Shown here in pieces: positions 6,239 through 13,861 of a stretch of DNA of 24,819 nt (the stretch's first letter is position 1; the number at the start of each line of letters is the position of its first letter). The notes beneath the pieces were generated by a model. It made no database searches and was not told the origin of the DNA. It saw nothing but the letters and a program-made list of their open reading frames with translations. Made by a program: the position numbers and the translations under genes. This stretch comes from a virus: the IMG/VR virus record IMGVR_UViG_3300007960_000173, positions 1-24,819 of that record; one strand, 5' to 3'.

Positions 6239-7074
6239 GAACTTTTTTCATTTTGTACGAAAGAAGTGCTCGCAATGAAATAAGCGTATTTATCAGCGTA
6301 TTGAGTGGAAAATACGCCGTAAGATACTTTTACGTCTTTTTCTTGTGGCGAATCTTTTACTTGCGTCATAATCTTATTCATCAAAGTCTTATCTGTTTTT
6401 AGTTCCTCTTCGGGAATGGCGTAATAATAACGCTTTTCCACAACATTGTCAAGAGAAAAAAACGGACTTTCTTCACCTGTTTCTGGATTTAGGATGCCGA
6501 AAGTTGAGATTCGGCAGATATCTTTGGGGTCAGACAAAGTTCCTACCACTGGCTTTGAATGGTTGAAAACATTTGTCATGTGTATGGTTGCTACGATAAC
6601 TTCATTTAAACTGTCGTAATAACCCATAATCGGTGCTCCACCCAAGATTTTATCTATCTGCTGGTTATCAACCGCATAGAACTGCTTAAAAACGCCAGAT
6701 CTAGCATATTGCTGCAACACTCCAAAAACAAGATTAGTTTGCAATCTTCTTGTCTCAGATAGAGTATCGACATCTGGGTGAATATATAAAACACTTATTG
6801 GACCTTTGCCATGGATTTGCTCTAAGACACGGAGGGCAGCACCAGAAATAATGCTAGCTCCCGATACAATAAACAGGATTTCACCTTCGACATCACGAAG
6901 ATGATTTCCAATCATGGGAAAGTTCTGCTCGTATTGTTCTGGGTGGTCGTACTTTGGCACACGAATAGTTGCGCCCTCTTCGTGGTCTATTGTGATTGCT
7001 TTGTATTGTGGGTGCTTTGAAAATGCTTTAGTCAACTTATAACCAACATTTCCTAGTCCAATTAGTATATCCAT
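6235..7074 (-). CDS. Divergent FtsZ/tubulin-like protein
   Basis: I read this 279-aa protein as a tubulin/FtsZ-fold relative. It starts with a beta-strand and glycine loop (ILIGLGNVGYKL, 3-14), then a second strand ending ITIDHEE (27-33). Residues 64-103 (GEILFIVSG, a short glycine loop, SGAALRVLEQI, PISVLYIHPDVD) resemble the FtsZ strand, T4-loop, helix, strand run. ETRRLQTNLVFGVLQQYARSG (107-127) and YAVDNQQIDKIL (133-144) match its RR...E...L / PND segment. YDSLNEVIVATIHM (153-166) resembles helix H7, and LSDPKD (180-185) keeps a T7-loop-like Asp-x-x-Asp. The GGGTGTG box is shortened and degenerate (SGASIISG, 71-78), so GTP binding is doubtful. The ATG overlaps the polymerase stop by 13 bases; a longer upstream reading lies wholly within the polymerase gene. 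A NAD-binding Rossmann protein is the alternative. Confidence 0.6.
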   Translation of the reverse strand: MDILIGLGNVGYKLTKAFSKHPQYKAITIDHEEGATIRVPKYDHPEQYEQNFPMIGNHLRDVEGEILFIVSGASIISGAALRVLEQIHGKGPISVLYIHPDVDTLSETRRLQTNLVFGVLQQYARSGVFKQFYAVDNQQIDKILGGAPIMGYYDSLNEVIVATIHMTNVFNHSKPVVGTLSDPKDICRISTFGILNPETGEESPFFSLDNVVEKRYYYAIPEEELKTDKTLMNKIMTQVKDSPQEKDVKVSYGVFSTQYADKYAYFIASTSFVQNEKSS

Positions 7075-8249
7075 AGTCTTTGCATTTTCCCATAGTTTCT
7101 GCCACCACAGGCATTTGTTCTGAATCTTCCAAAGGGCGTGTCTTGGAACTCCCAATAAATCATGTTGATAAAGTCACCGTCCTCTTCAGCATAGTCTATC
7201 ACAATACTGTCGTGAATGATAAATGCTATCTTTGACTTTTTTCCTTTTAGCATCTCGGACAAGATTATAGCCTTGTCTAAAATCAAATCACTACAAGTAC
7301 TTTGGAGTATGTAGTTGAGGGCATGATAGTGGTCGCTTGGGATTCTCCGATGATATGTAGTTTCTACGGTGTTGCCGTCCCAATAGCTCTTTACAATAGC
7401 TTCCCTATCATAGAGCTTGGCTAGCTGCTCATCTTCGGCATTTGGATTGTAAAGCCATGAAAAAATCCTCTTCTTTGCCTCATCTCTGGTTAGCTTACCA
7501 CCAAAGAGTTCATAAGAGTTGTACTCATGCATATCACCATGGGGCTGCTTCTGCCCTAGCAGACCAAGCATGACCCTGAGTTCAGCAGCATTGTAGTCTA
7601 GTTCGACTAGCCATTGGTTGTTTGGTTTGATAATCTTTCTGAACTTCTTATCCATGGTTAGGATTGGGAAGGAATTCTTTTCTGTTGTTAGTCTACCTGT
7701 CTTTGTGCCGAATACATTATACTTTATGTATGGCTCTGTTCTCATTATCTTTTTGTAGAAGTCTTTAGTTCGCTGGTCTGACAGTTCGTTGTTGAGAACA
7801 GACAAATCAATGTTTAGTTTCTGGTGCTTAAGGTCAGTGGTTATCTTAGTGATGTCGACCAAGTTTTGATAGTTATAAGGTCGCTCATATGTTTCAAGGA
7901 CATGTTGTGTGATCTTGTCTTTTATGGCACAGAATTCTTTTAAGAAGCCCTCGGGCACAAGATCAAAAAAGCAATGGTCGTTTAGAGATACCTTTGCTGT
8001 GATGAATGATTTGTAGAATGCTCCCATCTTTTTCCAGATGCGATCATAATCTTCTTTTAGTTCAGGGGGGCAGACTTCGCCTAGTGATTTTCCTTCGCAG
8101 TATATGTTGGCATAGTCCAACTCTAGTTCACGAAGAAAAGCGGCATACTTCCAAGTGGCTGTGCCGTCTTGGGGCAAGTCTTTGTAGATTTCGCCATCAA
8201 CATAAATGCCAACGCACTTTTCTTTTTCATCTAAGGTTTGGAATAACAA
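7062..8249 (-). CDS. Family A DNA polymerase, polymerase domain only
   Basis: Replicative or repair DNA polymerase with the Pol I palm and fingers. Motifs: GTKTGRLTT (181-189), motif A ELDYNAAELR (216-225, catalytic Asp218), motif B with Arg255, Lys259, Phe263 and Tyr267, the NYILQSTCSDLI stretch (312-323), and motif C IHDSIV (345-350, catalytic Asp347). The usual HDE is HDS here. Phe263 corresponds to E. coli Pol I position 762. At 395 aa it lacks the 3'-5' exonuclease domain: the first about 130 residues show no DxE, NxxxF/YxD or YxxxD motifs. The start is TTG, with AGAAGG 5 bases before it and no ATG for the next 74 codons. It follows the structural gene by 9 bases and overlaps the tubulin-like gene, so it may be transcribed with both. 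Confidence 0.88.
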   Translation of the reverse strand: MLFQTLDEKEKCVGIYVDGEIYKDLPQDGTATWKYAAFLRELELDYANIYCEGKSLGEVCPPELKEDYDRIWKKMGAFYKSFITAKVSLNDHCFFDLVPEGFLKEFCAIKDKITQHVLETYERPYNYQNLVDITKITTDLKHQKLNIDLSVLNNELSDQRTKDFYKKIMRTEPYIKYNVFGTKTGRLTTEKNSFPILTMDKKFRKIIKPNNQWLVELDYNAAELRVMLGLLGQKQPHGDMHEYNSYELFGGKLTRDEAKKRIFSWLYNPNAEDEQLAKLYDREAIVKSYWDGNTVETTYHRRIPSDHYHALNYILQSTCSDLILDKAIILSEMLKGKKSKIAFIIHDSIVIDYAEEDGDFINMIYWEFQDTPFGRFRTNACGGRNYGKMQRLWIY

Positions 8250-8258
8250 GGCGACCTT

Positions 8259-9737
8259 CTAGTAGTATTGCTTCAAATATTGTTGAATATAACTTAAAGA
8301 AGACTCTTTGTCAAGATTTAAATAAAGATTCTCTATTTTTGCGAGACTGTTCTTTACTTTCGCAGAGGATATGTTTTGCTTAAGTTCTCTTAAGCGAACT
8401 AAGAAATAAGTCTTGTACCAGAACAAGTCATCATACTGTTGATCAAAATCTTCTCTAGATATCTTGTTTCTGTAAACTTTGCTAACCTGAAGTGGGTCGT
8501 AGAAGAAGTTCGTGTTGTAAAAATCTTTTATGTCTTTTGATGTTTGACATGGCTTAGGTATCGAGACTTGAGGAAAATTAGTTGCAAACCTCTCATAAAA
8601 GTCGAACATCATGTTTTTCAGATTTTCAATATCCATGTCTTGGGTTCTATAATAATATTCATTATAGAAATCTTCATTGCTCCATGGAGTTGTATTTAAA
8701 ATCTGTAGCTGATGGATGTGTGGCTCAATACCAACGTTCGGATCATTTCCTTTTGGCGTTGCAGATGGAACTATTCTATAGTTTATGATCTGATGAGAAT
8801 GCTCTTTCGTTATGTTTTTTGGTGAGCCATGCGAATCTGTAAACCCATTTCCATTTTCATCAATAAAATATTTGTGTGCATGGGTCGAACCATCTTCCAA
8901 GTAAGGGACCGTTGTGTATTCAGTTAGCCCTTCTCTTGAAAGCCGATATAGACGAATGTAGTTTCCGATGTACTTCTTCATTCTCGGAGAGTTTATGTTG
9001 GCGACAAGTCTCCATGGTGCATGTTGATCAAGCATAAATCCAAAAGAAGCTGCTGCTGTTGCATATTCTTTGAAGTTCTTGTTGTTAACATACTTATCAA
9101 ACTTTTCATAATCACTATCATGATCTAAGTTTTCTAACTCAATGCACAATCCACTGAACATAGGATTGTAAAAAGAAGACTGAAGCATCCCTGTGTAGGT
9201 GACTGGAATGTCAAACTCTAGAAAGTTTAGGTAGAAGTTCATGAAGACATCCATGAAACTTTCGAAGTCTTTTACCATGGCTCTGGTTTGAATATCTAAA
9301 AATGTTTCATTGAAAGAATCATAAAGCCCTTCTTGGATTTGAGAGAATACTCCATCAGAATTTGTCCAAGCTTTTTTTGCAGACATGTCCATTTTAAGTC
9401 TGCCGCTGTCTTCCATCATTTTTATAATGCCTTTGGTTTTCATATAGAAAGACAATTCTTCATAAGCATCTGCAACAAAGTTTAAAGCAAACAGTGTCTC
9501 TTTGGTTCCAACCAACTGCTTGAAGTAAGCAGTGTCAGGTATCATGTATTCCTTATTCGAACTCATTGCGCCATATCTAGATTGCTGACTGTCTCTGAAG
9601 TTTATTGGTTTTGGAAACAGTGGATCTGTAGCTGTAGGATAGAAAACGTCATATCCTCTTCTTTGCCTGAAAAGATCTTTTGATGACAGCCCAGTGGACC
9701 CATATAAAGAAATGTCTTCGTATTTTTTAAAAGTCAC
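8259..9737 (-). CDS. Putative baseplate/tail structural protein with HxH motifs
   Basis: A 492-aa protein I cannot name. It is rich in Phe, Tyr, Asp and Asn. A notable segment (286-342) carries HAH (286-288), a DENGNGFTDSH loop, HSH (313-315) and HIH (340-342). Paired HxH motifs coordinate iron or zinc in several phage spikes and fibre tips, so a metal-bound element is plausible. The C-terminal 130 residues look helical. It directly follows the hub gene, whose last codons contain its GGAGGA ribosome site; the start is GTG, 6 bases after that site. Position at the end of the tail gene string suggests a baseplate wedge, hub-associated or fibre-attachment protein. Confidence 0.6.
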   Translation of the reverse strand: MTFKKYEDISLYGSTGLSSKDLFRQRRGYDVFYPTATDPLFPKPINFRDSQQSRYGAMSSNKEYMIPDTAYFKQLVGTKETLFALNFVADAYEELSFYMKTKGIIKMMEDSGRLKMDMSAKKAWTNSDGVFSQIQEGLYDSFNETFLDIQTRAMVKDFESFMDVFMNFYLNFLEFDIPVTYTGMLQSSFYNPMFSGLCIELENLDHDSDYEKFDKYVNNKNFKEYATAAASFGFMLDQHAPWRLVANINSPRMKKYIGNYIRLYRLSREGLTEYTTVPYLEDGSTHAHKYFIDENGNGFTDSHGSPKNITKEHSHQIINYRIVPSATPKGNDPNVGIEPHIHQLQILNTTPWSNEDFYNEYYYRTQDMDIENLKNMMFDFYERFATNFPQVSIPKPCQTSKDIKDFYNTNFFYDPLQVSKVYRNKISREDFDQQYDDLFWYKTYFLVRLRELKQNISSAKVKNSLAKIENLYLNLDKESSLSYIQQYLKQYY

Positions 9738-9741
9738 TTAG

Positions 9742-12711
9742 CTATCCTCCAGTTCCCTCGATGGATGGTGTGTCGTTTTGATTATTCAAGTCCCTTGTAG
9801 CCAAGGGCTTGGAATCTCCTTTGCCAATACCTCCAGTAGAGCTTTGCCACTTTGCTGTAATAGTGGTCGTCCAAAACTGTTTTTCGATTTTGTTTTCTAC
9901 ATTTGTAACTAGATAATAACCCTCAAGACCAAGGCTACTAACCAACTCTTCAGAGTCTGTATATCCAGTAATCTCTGGTAAGTTTACCGTTGAATAAATA
10001 TGCATTCCCGGATAAAATATAGCGTTTCCTACCATCTCTATTGTCAAGTCATATTGATTCCAAGCTTCTCTGTATTCTTCTCCCTTTTCCATTGCCCGTG
10101 CAGCCATCATTTCTGTTTGATAATTCTTTTTAACTTTCTGAAAAGAATAGCTTAGATCGATAGCGTCGTATGCACCACCTAGAAGAAACGAATAGATTCC
10201 TCTTTGGGCTCGCAAGTTTGTTATACTAACTCCCTTCGAAACATTCGAAGAGCCTACAGAAAAACCAACTTCATTAGTACCATACATGTAGAAATAGTTG
10301 TAAGGAGTAATCGTTTTTGCACTGTCAGACAAAACATCTACGGTTTCTATTTCAGAATATTTTTGAAGAAATCTCATGTTTTCTGGATTAGATAGGTTAA
10401 ATCTTGTGCCATATCTGTTGTCGCTTGGTCTTCCCAGATAAGCAGGATCTACTCCAAATGACAATGTTGGATCTGATTCTCCGACAAGGGGCAATGTGGT
10501 TATCTTTACTTGTACTGGGTCTTTATGGCTTTTGCCAAAGTTGTTTGTTCTTGAGTTAATTGCAGGGCTGATCAACTGCGTTGCCAAGTCTTGAAGAAAC
10601 TTGGTAACATCGTATTTGTTGATGTCTTTTTCTACAATATTCTTTTTGAAAAACCTCAAGAAATATTGCAAACTTATCGGGAAGTCAGCTAGATTAATAT
10701 TGACTTTTTTATTTGGATCGCTGCTTTGAGGATCTGGTGCAGTTATAGAGCCCAATATCAAACCTAACTTTGCTTCATTCATCTTTGCATACATCGTGCC
10801 ATTTGATTCATTAGCCAAAGCTGCGTCGATGATATCTCCAAGATATACATAATAAAACTTATAAGTATCTCCAACTTTTGATATGGGTCCTCCCCCGGCA
10901 AGCCTAGCATTGACGAAAGATCGCAACTCATCTTCTTCAGTAAAGCCATCGCCGATAGCCTTTTTTAGCTGTGCTACAGCTTTTGCAGCATCATTGGCTG
11001 TCACTTGTTGAATTATGTTTTCCGTTTTTTTAATGTTCTTTGAAGCGTTCTTTGCTGCTTTTGCCTTTGCTCCTTGCACTTCTGCTTGACTTTTCGCTAA
11101 TGAATCTTCAGTAGCAGCTTCCGGAGTTAGTACTGTTACTGATTGAGCAGCTAGTTCTGCTTCTTGTTGAATGAGTGCTTTTATTTCTTCAGTCGCTTCA
11201 TTAGAAAACAAAACTAGATCTTTTGTTTTCAACTCAGTTTCATACACTTTATTGCTTCTAAATATATTTTCTAGAATAATATTATATTTTGCTATTTTAT
11301 TTTGAAAGATTAATCTATCATTAATCTCTTGTATTTTTTTATCGTAATCGGCTTTAGCAGTTGAATACTTTGATTCAATGTCTGTAAGGGCTTCTTGGAT
11401 TGCTTCGATATTAGGAGCATTAGAATTATCTTCAAAAAGATCTTGCCTAACGCCTGCACCTGTATCATTTGCAAGAGCCACTAAAGCAGTTGAATAAGCA
11501 GCGTTTCCTTTATAAACTCTTTTTTTAAAATCCTCTAATTGCTTTCGCTTTGAAGGATCAACTCTAGAGTCAGCCATTGGAGTTGTGATGCCTTGTTTTT
11601 CTAAAGTTTGCGTTATTTGGTTATAACCCCTAGCAGCGGAGAGAGCAGCTTGAATCGCTGGCAGATTAGACTGGATTACTTCAAGATCTTGTTTTAAGCT
11701 GGTAGCTATGTTTCTGCCGCCTAAATCTTCCGATATTTGTTGACTTGACATGATCTTACCAGCAAATATATCGAAAGCAGCTTTCTTGCTGAAGTCTTCG
11801 ATAAAAGAAACGTAGTTTAAAGTCAAGAGCACAGAAGAATCATTTTCCTGAACTGATATATCATAGTCTACCAATTCAAGCTCAAGCAATATATTGTTTA
11901 TTTCCGATGAGACTTCTTTTAAATACTTGGTTGTTTCTGGATCATGATTGAGATCATTGTATTCATGATTGGATGTGTCATATCCAATCGCAAGCCTGAG
12001 TGAATATCCCTCGTATGCCTCTTGATTGGTTGTTCTTCCTTTCGAAAATGTGATTAGATTCTTGAGACTAAATCCGTTGGCGTGGGCGTAATCAAAAGCC
12101 AAAAGACTTTCTAAAGTAAACTGTATAGTTACATCTACCATTCTCGATGCAGCGAAAGGATTTTGATTTTTTAAAGTAAAGTCCAATCCAGTTAAGCCAT
12201 ACTTTAGCTTTTCATAGTTTGCGCCAGAGCCATCAAGCGCCCTCAGTAGCTCCTCTCTTCTTTCCGGACTGGCAGTTCTTAGCTCTTGTGCTCTTTCAAC
12301 TTGCTTGCTTGTGTTTTCGTTTATCTTCTTTTTGATATTGAAAAAGTTATCTAAAGGGACCGCTTCTGTTCTTAAGATTTGAGATTTGTCTAATGGATCT
12401 CTATACACTCTCTGCATTTTTATAACAGGAGTCATTTCTCCATCGAGCAATCTACCTTTTCTAATAAAAGTTATTTTGTCCAACCCTTTGGCTGCACGGA
12501 TCTCGGAAAGAACTAGGGGGGAATTGGGGTGTTCATATATTTTGAAGCCCTGAGCACTGTATCCATTTAGATTTTGGTCTCGCCCAAAGTAAGCATAACT
12601 ATGCAGATCACCATATAGGATATTTTGTTCTGCTTGGATAAAGTCAATCTTGTCTCTTTGATTGCCAGAAAGCTTGTCTTGAACAGCTTCAAGCGTTTTT
12701 GAATCACTCAT
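9742..12711 (-). CDS. Large baseplate hub protein (gpD/gp27-like)
   Basis: A 989-aa virion protein in the slot held by the hub in contractile tails: tape measure, tube initiator, LysM protein, then hub, as in P2 and PBSX. The C-terminal about 150 residues fit a hub beta-domain (AIFYPGMHIYSTVNLPEITGY, EGYYLVTNVENKI, QFWTTTITAKW). The N-terminal part (about 30-320) is mixed alpha/beta. Between them, about residues 325-600 form a long Ala/Glu/Lys/Gln-rich helical region with coiled-coil character that hub proteins usually lack. I see no lysozyme or peptidase motif. It starts at an ATG with TAGGA ahead, just after the LysM gene. The hub call rests on gene order and C-terminal pattern, not a confident homology match. 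Confidence 0.6.
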   Translation of the reverse strand: MSDSKTLEAVQDKLSGNQRDKIDFIQAEQNILYGDLHSYAYFGRDQNLNGYSAQGFKIYEHPNSPLVLSEIRAAKGLDKITFIRKGRLLDGEMTPVIKMQRVYRDPLDKSQILRTEAVPLDNFFNIKKKINENTSKQVERAQELRTASPERREELLRALDGSGANYEKLKYGLTGLDFTLKNQNPFAASRMVDVTIQFTLESLLAFDYAHANGFSLKNLITFSKGRTTNQEAYEGYSLRLAIGYDTSNHEYNDLNHDPETTKYLKEVSSEINNILLELELVDYDISVQENDSSVLLTLNYVSFIEDFSKKAAFDIFAGKIMSSQQISEDLGGRNIATSLKQDLEVIQSNLPAIQAALSAARGYNQITQTLEKQGITTPMADSRVDPSKRKQLEDFKKRVYKGNAAYSTALVALANDTGAGVRQDLFEDNSNAPNIEAIQEALTDIESKYSTAKADYDKKIQEINDRLIFQNKIAKYNIILENIFRSNKVYETELKTKDLVLFSNEATEEIKALIQQEAELAAQSVTVLTPEAATEDSLAKSQAEVQGAKAKAAKNASKNIKKTENIIQQVTANDAAKAVAQLKKAIGDGFTEEDELRSFVNARLAGGGPISKVGDTYKFYYVYLGDIIDAALANESNGTMYAKMNEAKLGLILGSITAPDPQSSDPNKKVNINLADFPISLQYFLRFFKKNIVEKDINKYDVTKFLQDLATQLISPAINSRTNNFGKSHKDPVQVKITTLPLVGESDPTLSFGVDPAYLGRPSDNRYGTRFNLSNPENMRFLQKYSEIETVDVLSDSAKTITPYNYFYMYGTNEVGFSVGSSNVSKGVSITNLRAQRGIYSFLLGGAYDAIDLSYSFQKVKKNYQTEMMAARAMEKGEEYREAWNQYDLTIEMVGNAIFYPGMHIYSTVNLPEITGYTDSEELVSSLGLEGYYLVTNVENKIEKQFWTTTITAKWQSSTGGIGKGDSKPLATRDLNNQNDTPSIEGTGG

Positions 12712-12712
12712 T

Positions 12713-13051
12713 TTAGTATCCTATCGCTGCTAAAACCTGCTCCAAACTTATTGGTACTCTGATAATGTCGCCATATTCTAGCAACTCTTCATTGGGCAAT
12801 TGATTATAAAAACCGATAACCCACCAATATGAAGGGTTTCCGTAATACTTGTGTGCTAACTTATAGAAGTGATCTCCCAAGGTCCAAACATGATTAACTG
12901 TTCTAATAGAAGCACGAACTTCCGGAGGAGGATAAAACAACTGCGGAGTTCTGTATTGATTGACCGAAGAGACACCTCTTCTTTTTAGAATAGCTCTGTA
13001 TCTATTTGATTGATTTTTAGCTACTGATCTATTTTTATATCTAGATGCCAT
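12713..13051 (-). CDS. LysM-domain tail/baseplate protein (gp53/gpX-like)
   Basis: A 112-aa protein with a basic N-terminus and a C-terminal LysM-like module. HVWTLGDHFYKLAHKYYGN (54-72), YWWVIGFYNQL (75-85) and the closing YGDIIRVP (94-101) show the LysM pattern of a helix pair between two short strands. In contractile tails such proteins (P2 gpX, PBSX XkdP, T4 gp53) sit in the baseplate near hub and inner wedge rather than acting on peptidoglycan. The start has GAGGAAA 6 bases ahead and lies immediately after the upstream stop. The tight spacing to the hub gene supports co-assembly. Confidence 0.75.
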   Translation of the reverse strand: MASRYKNRSVAKNQSNRYRAILKRRGVSSVNQYRTPQLFYPPPEVRASIRTVNHVWTLGDHFYKLAHKYYGNPSYWWVIGFYNQLPNEELLEYGDIIRVPISLEQVLAAIGY

Positions 13052-13855
13052 TTATTGTTTCCTCGCATGAGCCATGGCAGCCGCATCAGTTCCGGGTCTA
13101 AAAAGTGGACCTTGCTCTTGTTCTCTGAGTCTTTGCAGTTTCTCTAGCATTGCTGCTCTTTCAGCAGTATCGGCTGCTTCTGCCAGTGCCTGATTCTCAG
13201 GTTTTGATGCCCCTTGAGTTGAAAATGCTTTCTTTCCCCCGACTCCATACGGGAACGTTCTAAAGCTATCAACGGCATCCTCTTCTCCTGTTTGATTAGA
13301 GCCGTCCACATGACCTGTAATTATAGTGTGGTCTGGGAAGAATGTAAAGGAAACTTTTATATACTTTGGATAGATTTCTTCTTTTGAAATCTCGAACACT
13401 CCATCTTCCAAATCAAAATCTACACTAACATTTGACAAATATCCCGGAAGGTGCTGTTTGTTTGTCGAGTTCACGATCAAGTTCATCATCTTGATGGCAA
13501 CCTTTGGCAAACTAGTCAACTTGATTTCCGATCCAATATCTCCTGCTTTGGCTTCTGCACTATACGAAGGATAACAAAACTGTGCTAGTTTAGATAAGTT
13601 TTGCATATTTGATCTAGCAAAGTTTATATTTTCTGCTACCAGTTGTATGGTAACGCTCATAGATCTAGGTGTTCCCTCGTAAGGTCTGATTGGATCGGCA
13701 TTCCCATACGCTTGCTTTTCTCCGTAAGATACACCAAAAGAATCTTGAAAGCTAGAAACATAACCAGATCTAAACTCCAAAGAGTCCCCCGTTCCCTTAA
13801 GGTCAATAACGGATAGTATTCTTCCTCTAACATATGATGTAAATGCGTTATTCAT
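13052..13855 (-). CDS. Tail tube initiator / baseplate-tube junction protein (gp48/gp54-like)
   Basis: A 267-aa protein between the tape measure and LysM genes. The first about 170 residues are beta-rich, with FRSGYVSSFQDSFGVSYGEK, PRSMSVTIQLVAEN and YPKYIKVSFTFFPDHT, the pattern of tube-fold proteins that cap or start the tail tube (T4 gp48/gp54, P2 gpU position). The last about 75 residues turn into an Ala/Glu/Gln/Arg-rich helical tail. It starts 6 bases after the tape measure stop with only a weak ribosome site, so translation is likely coupled. Specific equivalence to gp48 or gp54 is inference from fold pattern and position. Confidence 0.6.
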   Translation of the reverse strand: MNNAFTSYVRGRILSVIDLKGTGDSLEFRSGYVSSFQDSFGVSYGEKQAYGNADPIRPYEGTPRSMSVTIQLVAENINFARSNMQNLSKLAQFCYPSYSAEAKAGDIGSEIKLTSLPKVAIKMMNLIVNSTNKQHLPGYLSNVSVDFDLEDGVFEISKEEIYPKYIKVSFTFFPDHTIITGHVDGSNQTGEEDAVDSFRTFPYGVGGKKAFSTQGASKPENQALAEAADTAERAAMLEKLQRLREQEQGPLFRPGTDAAAMAHARKQ

Positions 13856-13861
13856 CTATTC

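Noticed and set aside
6235-7074. Calling the tubulin-like protein an NAD-binding dehydrogenase from GLGNVG
   Set aside because: The glycine loop and acidic strand end alone would fit, but the downstream RR-helix, DNQQIDKIL and H7-like order fits FtsZ better. Kept as an alternative, not the main call.
7075-7155. Longer N-terminus for the tubulin-like gene
   Set aside because: The extra 27 residues are only the shifted frame of the polymerase C-terminus; the protein fold begins at Met 7074.
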